Positions 1 through 5,557 of a stretch of DNA of 5,557 nucleotides are shown here, in pieces. The notes beneath the pieces were generated by a model. It ran no database searches. It was not told where the DNA came from and worked only from the letters and a program-made list of their open reading frames with translations. Position 1 is the stretch's first letter. The number at the start of each line of letters is the position of its first letter. The stretch covers positions 1-5,557 of the forward strand of contig JALSJY010000026.1 in assembly GCA_026989045.1 (NCBI GenBank), given 5' to 3'. Both the position numbers and the translations under genes were made by a program. The DNA is from Hyphomicrobiales bacterium. Its GTDB lineage: Bacteria; Pseudomonadota; Alphaproteobacteria; Rhizobiales; Devosiaceae.

Positions 1-4
1 CCAA

Positions 5-1264
5 GTGTCTCGTTTCGCTCTTTATGCGGTGGCAGTTTACCTGTTTGTAACATTAGGACGTCTACACGAACTTTTCCCTATTTTGATGTATCTGCCTATT
101 GGGAAAATAACGGTGTTGATTGCATTGGTGGCTGTGTTGTTTATGAAGCCAGTAAAGCAAAACTTTAAAATAAAGCCACCCAAAAAAATTGTTGTCCTCT
201 GTGTGATTTACCTGTTGTTAGCTATTCTAAGTGTTGCAATGTCAGTATATAAAACAAGGAGTATTGATTTTCTAACAGGCCCTCTTCTTAGTACATCAAT
301 TCTTCTGTATGCGCTAGTCAAAACGACGCAGGATATTGGGTCTCTCTCCTTTTATGTTAAGTGTTTTGCTTTTAGCGGGGCAGTTCTTGCTTACACCACT
401 GTAACTTTAGGGGCGACAGGAAGGCTTAGTGTAGGCATGACATTTGATCCAAATGATTTGGCTATGGTGTTGGTTACGATTCTACCGCTTGTGGTTATGC
501 TGTTCATTATGGCGAAATCTCACGCCAAACTTCTCTATGGTGCTGTTGTTGGTATCATGCTCTTTGCTATTGTTCTGACGGGTTCTCGGGGAGGATTCCT
601 TGGATTGGTCGCTGTTGCTGGCTATCTGTTGTTTGTACGTCTTCCTAGTGTTACGGAAGAGAGAGTCACTCGATTTTCTTTTAAAAAAATAGTGCTGGTT
701 TTATCTGCAGTAATTGCCCTAGCGGTATTTTCTAGTGATGAATATTGGAACCGAATAGCCACTATTTTTAGCCCGTCCGAAGATTATAATGTGACATCTG
801 AACAAGGGCGTTTGGCAATTTGGGGTGATGGAATTGAATTGATCCTACAGTATCCCTATGGCGTTGGTGTTGGGGCGTTCAGCGCAGCACAAGGTATGAT
901 TAGTGGTGGGCGCTATCAAACAGCGCACAATACGTTGATTCAGGTGGGGGCTGAGTTGGGCGTCTTGGGTTTATATATATTTCTCTGGCTGTATGTTCGC
1001 TCAATAAAAACACTGGCGGAAGCAAAAAATTATACTGGAAATAGAACTCGTGAGCTACAGTACTATCTCATTGGATTTAAGGGGGCGCTACTTGGTTGTT
1101 TTATAACCAGCTTTTTTCTATCTATGGCGTATTCGACCCTATTGTTTTCTCTTTTTATTCTTATTCACTGTATAGGAGTTATTGTCTATAGAGATAAGTT
1201 TGAGGGAAGTAGCGGAGGGCAATTAAGTGTGGCAAAGTCAAAAAATAAAAAAGCAGTTATTTAG
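5..1264 (+). CDS. O-antigen ligase/polymerase family membrane protein (Wzy/WaaL-like)
   Basis: The 419-residue protein is highly hydrophobic, with roughly 10-12 membrane segments. Its predicted role is polymerising lipid-linked glycan repeat units, or transferring a finished glycan to an acceptor, at the periplasmic face of the inner membrane. Visible landmarks are F-D-P-N-D-L-A at 147-153 at the start of a membrane segment, T-G-S-R-G-G at 192-197 (the conserved Arg of Wzy/WaaL proteins), and a hydrophilic, probably periplasmic loop at about 243-310. That loop contains Q-G-R at 267-269 and ends in A-H-N-T-L at 307-311 followed by E-L-G-V-L-G, the classic Wzy_C (PF04932) His motif. The length is normal for the family. 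The start used is a GTG four bases into the window, so its ribosome binding site cannot be seen. The frame is open to the window edge, but residues R-L-H-E-L-F-P at 19-25 resemble the usual N-terminal region, so little or nothing should be missing. The flippase gene follows almost at once. Polymerase and ligase cannot be told apart from sequence alone. Confidence 0.88.
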   Translation: MSRFALYAVAVYLFVTLGRLHELFPILMYLPIGKITVLIALVAVLFMKPVKQNFKIKPPKKIVVLCVIYLLLAILSVAMSVYKTRSIDFLTGPLLSTSILLYALVKTTQDIGSLSFYVKCFAFSGAVLAYTTVTLGATGRLSVGMTFDPNDLAMVLVTILPLVVMLFIMAKSHAKLLYGAVVGIMLFAIVLTGSRGGFLGLVAVAGYLLFVRLPSVTEERVTRFSFKKIVLVLSAVIALAVFSSDEYWNRIATIFSPSEDYNVTSEQGRLAIWGDGIELILQYPYGVGVGAFSAAQGMISGGRYQTAHNTLIQVGAELGVLGLYIFLWLYVRSIKTLAEAKNYTGNRTRELQYYLIGFKGALLGCFITSFFLSMAYSTLLFSLFILIHCIGVIVYRDKFEGSSGGQLSVAKSKNKKAVI

Positions 1265-1271
1265 CATGAAT

Positions 1272-1276
1272 GAGGG
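1272..1276 (+). promoter_or_regulatory. Ribosome binding site GAGGG that favours the GTG 1282 flippase start
   Basis: GAGGG lies five bases upstream of the GTG at 1282. The ATG at 1270 has only an A/T-rich stretch with no purine-rich site before it, and it overlaps this GAGGG. The site is therefore the main reason to prefer the GTG as the flippase start. Confidence 0.5.
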
Positions 1277-1281
1277 TCTTT

Positions 1282-2757
1282 GTGAGTAGTTCAGGGCAAG
1301 TGTTAAAAAATTTGGTGTCGCATTCGGCAGTGTATTGGTTTGCGATCATGCTTTCAAAGATGATTGGCTTCTTGCTAATCCCGCTCTACACTCGCTACCT
1401 TGAGCCAGCAGATTACGGCATGTTAGAAATGTTGGTGCTGACCGTAGATGTCCTAGCATTAGTACTGGGCCTTCAGCTTATACATGCCGTGGCTAAATTT
1501 CATGATGCGGCTGAAACTCCAGAGGCAAAGCAGCGCGTAATAAGTACTTCAATTATTATCGTAGCGGTACTTTCGATAGCTGTGTTTTTTAGTCTTAGCT
1601 TTATTTCAGACAAAGTTTCAATGCTGGTTTTTGATAGCGCAAATTTTGCATATCTTTTTCAAACGGTCTTTATCGCATCTATTTTTGGTGTGATTACCCA
1701 GATTCCTTTGTTGTATATTCGGATTCAGGATAGAAGTAAGCTGTTTGTGTTAATTACTTTGACACAAGTATTGTTAACAGTTGCTCTCACCATTTGGATG
1801 GTGGTGTTTCTGGAAATGTCTGTTTTCGGCGTGCTATTGGCCAATGCTATTGTTTCTGGCATCGTGTGTTTTGTGTTGCTGTGCTGGACGATGAAATCAG
1901 TTGGTGCCAGATATGATGTTACTGTTGCAAAAGAAATGGTGATTTACAGTGCGCCGTTAATTCCTGGTGTAATAGGGTTGTTTGTCCTAAACTCCTCGGA
2001 TCGGTTTTTTTTGAATGAAATGACAAGTTTAGATGAGGTGGGGCTTTATGCGATAGGGTATAAGTTCGGTTTTTTGATCAGTCCATTGATTATTGGGCCC
2101 TTTCTCTTGGTTTGGGGGGCTAAAATGTTTGAGGTGTATCGTCACCCTGAGAGAGATGAAGTTTTAAATAAGGTCTTGGCCGGACTTGGCTTTATGTTAG
2201 TGTTTTCCGCGCTAGGTATATCGTTATTTATAGATGAGGTTCTACGGATAATGACAACTCCCCAGTATTATGCGGCAGCAATCGTGGTTCCCTTAATTTC
2301 GTTTGCTTATGTTATGAGTGGTGTGGCGCGAGTAATGGCCACACCTCTGTATGCTGAAAAGAAAACAGGGGCTATTGGGTACATTTATTCATCAGCTGCA
2401 GTTGTTTGTCTTATCCTGAACTATATATTGGTTCAACTATTTGGAATTGTAGGCGCAGCGATAGCTACGTTACTCTCTTTTTTGTATATATTGGTCGTCA
2501 CGTTGATAGTGTCTCAGCGGCTATCACCAGTCCGGTGGGATTGGCTCTGTCTCGTTAAATTGATAGTTGTAGCAATATTTTTTCTGGTTATTGGAGAGTT
2601 TATTGTCTATGAGTCAATTTTTATAAATTTGATTTACAAAGCTATCTTGGTGATTGCTTTTTTGTTGTCATTAGTCGCTGTGGGGTTTGTGAGTAAGCAT
2701 GATGTTAAGGCAGTTTTCACGATGATTTCAAAGCGAAAGTTGAAGAGAAAAGGTTAA
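1282..2757 (+). CDS. Lipid-linked oligosaccharide flippase, Wzx-type (MOP superfamily)
   Basis: This polytopic inner-membrane protein (491 residues from the GTG, 495 from the ATG at 1270) probably flips undecaprenyl-linked repeat units from the cytoplasmic to the periplasmic face. Residue numbers here count from the ATG at 1270. Family hallmarks are I-P-L-Y-T-R-Y-L at 37-44 followed by A-D-Y-G at 47-50, S-D-R-F-F-L at 243-248 with E-V-G-L-Y-A at 256-261 (the repeat of the family signature at the start of the second half), and N-Y-I-L-V at 384-388 followed by G-I-V-G-A-A at 392-397. About 12-14 membrane segments and a basic C-terminal tail (K-R-K-L-K-R-K-G) are visible. The length is usual for Wzx/PST-type exporters (PF01943/PF13440-like). 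I prefer GTG 1282 because GAGGG sits five bases before it and because the resulting start, M-S-S-S-G-Q-V-L-K-N-L, looks like typical flippase N-termini. The gene lies 17 bases (5 with the ATG start) after the polymerase gene, so the two are almost certainly one transcript. The glycan carried cannot be deduced. Confidence 0.9.
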   Translation: MSSSGQVLKNLVSHSAVYWFAIMLSKMIGFLLIPLYTRYLEPADYGMLEMLVLTVDVLALVLGLQLIHAVAKFHDAAETPEAKQRVISTSIIIVAVLSIAVFFSLSFISDKVSMLVFDSANFAYLFQTVFIASIFGVITQIPLLYIRIQDRSKLFVLITLTQVLLTVALTIWMVVFLEMSVFGVLLANAIVSGIVCFVLLCWTMKSVGARYDVTVAKEMVIYSAPLIPGVIGLFVLNSSDRFFLNEMTSLDEVGLYAIGYKFGFLISPLIIGPFLLVWGAKMFEVYRHPERDEVLNKVLAGLGFMLVFSALGISLFIDEVLRIMTTPQYYAAAIVVPLISFAYVMSGVARVMATPLYAEKKTGAIGYIYSSAAVVCLILNYILVQLFGIVGAAIATLLSFLYILVVTLIVSQRLSPVRWDWLCLVKLIVVAIFFLVIGEFIVYESIFINLIYKAILVIAFLLSLVAVGFVSKHDVKAVFTMISKRKLKRKG

Positions 2758-2865
2758 GGTTGTGTGTTTGTGGTTGATCGGTTCGTTGAATGATGTCGAG
2801 TATTGCCAGTTTCGAATGTAATACAGAGTATTGTAACCCAGTTAGGAATAGCTAAATTGATTATT

Positions 2866-2870
2866 AAAGG
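2866..2870 (+). promoter_or_regulatory. Ribosome binding site AAAGG of the propeller gene
   Basis: AAAGG ends two bases before the ATG at 2873, five before the GTG at 2876 and eight before the ATG at 2879. A two-base spacing is too short, so the site argues for 2879 (or 2876) and against the first ATG. Confidence 0.45.
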
Positions 2871-2878
2871 CGATGGTG

Positions 2879-3871
2879 ATGAGTAGGACTTTTTTGCTTA
2901 CTGGTGGTATGGAGCGCAAAAAAAATGCAAATTATGGCGACGGGAAAGGATTTGAAGCGGCTAAATTATTACGTCTAGATATGGGCTCAAAAATATTAAC
3001 TGAACTTATTGTGATAGATGAGGCAGGGGAGAATTACCCTGATGATTCACCAAGTCTACTATTTACAGCAGCCACACTCGATGGTGATAGTCTGTGGTTG
3101 TCCACTGAGACGGAGATATTTGAGTATTCGTATCCAGAGCTAAAACGGTTACGAACCGCTTCATATCCCTGTTTTCAAAATGTCCACCATGTTGCACCTA
3201 TTGGCGATAAAATTGCTGTGGTGTCAACAGGCTTGGATTTAGTTGCCATTCTTTCAAGAGAAACTCTTGAATTGGAGAAGATTGTTAATGTTGAATATAA
3301 AGAGCCTTGGCACAGATTTGATGGTTTAGTTGATTATCGGAAGGTCCACTCAACTAAACCCCATGATAGTCACCCTAATTTTTTGATACCATTGAACAAC
3401 CAGCTTTGGGTAACACGGCTTGTGCAAAAAGATGTGGTAAATCTTGATGATCCTACACAAAGGATAGAGATTGGACGTGCGGGTGTCCATGATGGGCACT
3501 TAGTTGGAGGTTTTCTCTATTTCACCTGTGTTTACGGCGAAATTGTGATTGTTGATGCAAAAACGTTTAAAGTGATTGAACGAATTGATTTAAAAGAAAT
3601 TGAGGGGGTCAATAGACCCCTCGGATGGTGTCGAGGTTTGGCTCTAGAAGATAACATCGCTTATGTCGCCTTTGGCCACTTACGTCCAACTAAGGTAAAG
3701 GAAAATATTAGTTGGGCAAGAGATATATTGAGAGGGCGCTCAAATATTACAAAAACTCGAGTTGTTGCTTACGACCTTAATAAAAAATGCAAAATAGATG
3801 AGTTTATTCTTCCGCCGGGGTCTATTAATGCTATCTATAGTGTTATTTGTGAGCCGAAGTCCCTTGGTTGA
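2879..3871 (+). CDS. Predicted beta-propeller protein of unknown function, TIGR03032/DUF4915-like
   Basis: This is a soluble protein of 330 residues with no signal peptide or membrane segment, so probably cytoplasmic. I cannot assign a function. It is built of short beta-strand repeats of the form 'G-x-x-hydrophobic-x-V ... x-x-hydrophobic-D-x-x-T-hydrophobic', as in L-D-G-D-S-L-W-L-S-T, I-G-D-K-I-A-V-V-S-T, L-N-N-Q-L-W-V-T-R and V-G-G-F-L-Y-F-T, which suggests a multi-bladed propeller. His- and Arg-bearing motifs recur at matching places in the blades: V-H-H-V (102-105), P-H-D-S-H-P-N (161-167), V-H-D-G-H (203-207), G-W-C-R-G-L-A (249-255) and F-G-H-L-R-P-T (265-271). Their order resembles the TIGR03032/DUF4915 group as I recall it (H-D, C-H-x-N-G, P-H-S-P, T-R-G-L-A, I-R); this is a memory-based match, not a search result. 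I chose ATG 2879 over ATG 2873 because of the spacing to AAAGG. The gene lies between the flippase and a glycosyltransferase, so a role in glycan synthesis or its control is inferred from context only. Sugar binding, a lyase or hydrolase activity, or a scaffold are all possible. Confidence 0.75.
   Translation: MSRTFLLTGGMERKKNANYGDGKGFEAAKLLRLDMGSKILTELIVIDEAGENYPDDSPSLLFTAATLDGDSLWLSTETEIFEYSYPELKRLRTASYPCFQNVHHVAPIGDKIAVVSTGLDLVAILSRETLELEKIVNVEYKEPWHRFDGLVDYRKVHSTKPHDSHPNFLIPLNNQLWVTRLVQKDVVNLDDPTQRIEIGRAGVHDGHLVGGFLYFTCVYGEIVIVDAKTFKVIERIDLKEIEGVNRPLGWCRGLALEDNIAYVAFGHLRPTKVKENISWARDILRGRSNITKTRVVAYDLNKKCKIDEFILPPGSINAIYSVICEPKSLG
3602..3622 (+). repeat. Intragenic GC-rich inverted repeat (hairpin) in the propeller gene
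   Basis: The left arm GAGGGGGTC (3602-3610) and right arm GACCCCTC (3615-3622) pair over eight bases around an AATA loop, with one bulged G. It stands out because the surrounding gene is AT-rich. No T-run follows on the + strand, so it is not a Rho-independent terminator. It encodes the E-G-V-N-R-P-L segment, so protein constraint may explain part of it. Confidence 0.55.
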
Positions 3872-4050
3872 TAAACAATTGGCAGTTAAACGAGGTGGCT
3901 TCCTGAATCAAGGTGTTATTACTTTAAATTACTTGCCCTGTGGTTGTAGAAAAGTGGTGTTAATATACTACCTATTTCTCATAAATATGAATTATTGCAT
4001 GCGCATGGCTAGGTAAAGACTTTTTGGTCATTGGGTAGCGTTGGCATTAT

Positions 4051-4056
4051 AGGGAG
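4051..4056 (+). promoter_or_regulatory. Ribosome binding site AGGGAG of the glycosyltransferase gene
   Basis: AGGGAG lies eight bases before the ATG at 4065. A nearer ATG at 4058 is in another frame and reaches a stop after 11 codons, so the start at 4065 is well supported. Confidence 0.7.
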
Positions 4057-4064
4057 AATGTCCG

Positions 4065-5213
4065 ATGACATTATTGTTGGTGGTTTTTTTTAGTAGTTTG
4101 CTTGTGCTGTTTTACATGTATTTTTTTTATCCAGCTATTTTATGGGTATTAGGCTTTTTTGTTAGGGAGGTAGCTCCCGGTCAGTCTGTTGAATGGCCCA
4201 GTGTCAGTCTGATTATTGCTGCGTATAATGAAGAAAAATATATAGGCGAAAAGATTGCAAATTCTTTATCTCAAAATTACCCTCGTGGACAGTTTCAAAT
4301 AATCGTAATCTCTGATGGGTCTAGTGACAAAACCCTTGAAATTGCAACTGATTTTAAAGATGATCGTCTTGTCGTTATTGAGGTGGCTGAACGAATGGGT
4401 AAGGCAAACGCGCTTAATCAAGGTTTGGCGGTAGCGACTGGTGATATTATCGTCTTTACAGATGCAAATGTTTTTTTTGAGCCCGAATCTATTCAGGTGC
4501 TTGTGAAACATTTTTCCAATGAGTGCTGCGGCGCTGTTAGTGGTCGCGTTGAGTTGGTGGCGATGAATGATGGCGAGCCTTTGGGTGAGGGTGCATATAT
4601 GAAATATGAGCGATTCATCCAAAAGTGTGAGTCAAAAATAAATACGATGGTTGGTGTTGATGGTGGAATGTTTGCTATCAGGAAAAGGCTTATCAATGAA
4701 GTGCCTATTAACATTATCTTGGATGACTTTTATTTGGCGATGAAGGTGCTGGCTAGTAAGAGTAAAATTACTTATGAGTCTAATGCTTTGGCAAAGGAGT
4801 GGGTGCCGGCTTCTGTGGCTCAGGAGTTTCGCCGCAAAGTTCGAATTGCTGCCGGTGGTTTCCAAGTGCTAAGGCATATAGAGTTCTTGAGGCGCCCATT
4901 TAGCAATATTGTTGCTACAACTTTTTTTATTTCACATAAACTTTTTCGTTGGTTATCACCATTTTTTATGATGGCCTTGCTTGCTAGTAATGCCTATTTG
5001 TTAACGGTGGATAGTTTTTTTGTACTGTCTTTCTTTTTGCAAATGTTTTTTTATTCCCTAGCAATAGTCGGGATTTTCGTCCCCAGCTTGCGAGAACGTA
5101 CATTCATATATGTTCCATATTATTTTTTGGCTGTAAATGCCGCTTTTTTTGTCGGTTTCTGGAAAAACCTATTTGGTACACAGAAAGTAACTTGGTCTCG
5201 TGTTGATCGTTAG
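4065..5213 (+). CDS. Membrane-anchored family 2 glycosyltransferase
   Basis: This 382-residue GT-A fold glycosyltransferase is predicted to transfer a sugar from a nucleotide donor on the cytoplasmic face of the inner membrane, as part of repeat-unit or polymer synthesis. An N-terminal membrane segment (about 3-32) precedes the catalytic domain. The domain opens with V-S-L-I-I-A-A-Y-N-E-E (47-57), then D-G-S-S-D (84-88, nucleotide binding), G-K-A-N-A-L-N-Q-G (112-120), and T-D-A-N (132-135, where a DxD-type metal motif normally lies). Next come G-V-D-G-G-M-F-A-I-R (197-206), D-D (220-221, the likely catalytic-base position), and Q-E-F-R-R (253-257), a variant of the QxxRW motif of processive, cellulose-synthase-like GT2 enzymes. 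About three C-terminal membrane segments follow (roughly 285-312, 317-340, 346-366). This architecture fits PF13641/CESA-like enzymes. Because Trp is replaced by Arg in QxxRW, processivity is uncertain. Donor and acceptor sugars cannot be read from the sequence. The gene is separated by 193 bases from the propeller gene and followed closely by an acyltransferase. It is notably rich in T-runs. Confidence 0.9.
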   Translation: MTLLLVVFFSSLLVLFYMYFFYPAILWVLGFFVREVAPGQSVEWPSVSLIIAAYNEEKYIGEKIANSLSQNYPRGQFQIIVISDGSSDKTLEIATDFKDDRLVVIEVAERMGKANALNQGLAVATGDIIVFTDANVFFEPESIQVLVKHFSNECCGAVSGRVELVAMNDGEPLGEGAYMKYERFIQKCESKINTMVGVDGGMFAIRKRLINEVPINIILDDFYLAMKVLASKSKITYESNALAKEWVPASVAQEFRRKVRIAAGGFQVLRHIEFLRRPFSNIVATTFFISHKLFRWLSPFFMMALLASNAYLLTVDSFFVLSFFLQMFFYSLAIVGIFVPSLRERTFIYVPYYFLAVNAAFFVGFWKNLFGTQKVTWSRVDR

Positions 5214-5241
5214 AGAAAATATTTTTAATTGGCGCATAGCG

Positions 5242-5557
5242 ATGATAAAAAAACTGCTAAGTAAAATAAGAAAGCGGGAAACACCCTTCTGGAATGGTGT
5301 CTATAGAGCCGGGAAACGATTGCGCAAAATTAATATGCCCGTGATCTGGCCCCTGCATAAACTATTGGCTGCAGAGTACCGCTCTCGCCTTGCTCTTTGG
5401 GATAAAGCCACAAGCTTCCTCTACTATGAGCCTCTATTTAAAACCTGCTGCAAAAGCTGTGGCTCCGGCCTGCACTTGATTGGTGGGATGCCGCAAGTAA
5501 GCGACTTATTGTCAGTTCATGTAGGTAGCGGTGTCACTATGCACGGTGCCGCAACTT
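5242..5557 (+). CDS. Left-handed beta-helix acyltransferase, N-terminal part (cut by window end)
   Basis: An open frame of 105 complete codons runs off the 3' edge of the window. The N-terminus is basic (M-I-K-K-L-L-S-K-I-R-K-R). After it come an Arg-containing helical stretch (46-62, ending F-L-Y-Y), then E-P-L-F-K (63-67), C-G-S-G-L-H-L (73-79), G-G-M-P-Q-V (81-86), and the first hexapeptide-type coil V-H-V-G-S-G-V-T-M-H-G (92-102). This arrangement is typical of acetyl-CoA-dependent O-acetyltransferases (LbetaH/hexapeptide fold) found in exopolysaccharide and capsule clusters, which acylate a sugar of the repeat unit in the cytoplasm. The catalytic His region would lie beyond the window. 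The ATG at 5242 is 28 bases after the glycosyltransferase stop. Its ribosome binding site is poor, and an in-frame GTG at 5200 overlapping the upstream gene is a less likely alternative. GC content is about 50% against about 34% in the end of the preceding gene, which may mean a different origin. Confidence 0.75.
   Translation, partial: MIKKLLSKIRKRETPFWNGVYRAGKRLRKINMPVIWPLHKLLAAEYRSRLALWDKATSFLYYEPLFKTCCKSCGSGLHLIGGMPQVSDLLSVHVGSGVTMHGAAT

Noticed and set aside
2803..2831. Possible promoter TTGCCA with a 17-base spacer to GAGTAT before the propeller gene
   Set aside because: The -35 box matches moderately but the -10 box is poor, and the nearby TAATAC has no matching -35. Not strong enough to annotate.
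2758..2878. Search for a terminator after the flippase gene
   Set aside because: Only a 4-base TAAC/GTTA pairing near 2834-2844 is seen, with no T-run, so no terminator is called.
3798..4016. A 72-codon + strand frame overlapping the end of the propeller gene
   Set aside because: Its first third lies out of frame inside the propeller gene, it has no ribosome binding site, and its product shows no recognisable pattern. The propeller gene ends naturally a few residues after I-N-A-I-Y-S-V, so this is not a frameshifted C-terminus either.
4427..4437. GGCGGTAGCGA, a 10 of 11 match to the ops element
   Set aside because: It lies deep within the glycosyltransferase coding sequence, lacks the conserved final T, and encodes the conserved L-A-V-A-T-G stretch of GT2 enzymes, so protein constraint plus chance explains it.
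4266..4865. Three minus-strand open frames (4266-4622, 4493-4714, 4632-4865)
   Set aside because: All lie antisense within the well-supported glycosyltransferase gene, have low-complexity products without family features, and lack start signals.
5216..5225. AAAATATTTT palindrome just after the glycosyltransferase stop
   Set aside because: It is A/T only, with no stable GC stem, so it is not a credible terminator, and the next gene starts within 28 bases.

Overview
The window is a five-gene, single-strand (+) stretch of a surface-polysaccharide (exopolysaccharide, capsule or O-antigen) biosynthesis locus, with the start of the last gene cut off by the window edge. The genes are a polytopic Wzy/WaaL-type O-antigen polymerase or ligase (5-1264), a Wzx-type flippase (about 1282-2757), a soluble His-rich predicted beta-propeller protein of unknown function (about 2879-3871), a membrane-anchored family 2 glycosyltransferase (4065-5213), and the N-terminal 105 codons of a left-handed beta-helix acyltransferase (5242 to the end). 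No RNA gene, insertion sequence, CRISPR array or minus-strand gene is supported.

Organism: Shine-Dalgarno sites, ATG/GTG starts, the Wzx/Wzy logic and AT-rich coding suggest a Gram-negative bacterium, most likely a gammaproteobacterium, possibly marine. This is inference from style; nothing in the window fixes a genus.

Layout: the polymerase and flippase are nearly contiguous (5-17 bases apart depending on the flippase start) and are surely co-transcribed. A 115-121 base gap precedes the propeller gene. A 193-base gap, the longest non-coding stretch, precedes the glycosyltransferase; it holds a good ribosome binding site and an ops-like 11-mer but no convincing promoter or terminator. The acyltransferase follows after 28 bases. 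Base composition rises from about 34% GC at the end of the glycosyltransferase (82/240, positions 4921-5160) to about 50% in the acyltransferase (139/277, positions 5281-5557), hinting at mosaic assembly.

How the genes could work together (inference): the glycosyltransferase adds a sugar to a lipid-linked repeat unit on the cytoplasmic face, the acyltransferase decorates it with an acyl group, the flippase moves it across the inner membrane, and the Wzy/WaaL protein polymerises or transfers it on the periplasmic side. The propeller protein has no signal peptide and no assignable role. It is the least understood member and the best candidate for something undescribed.
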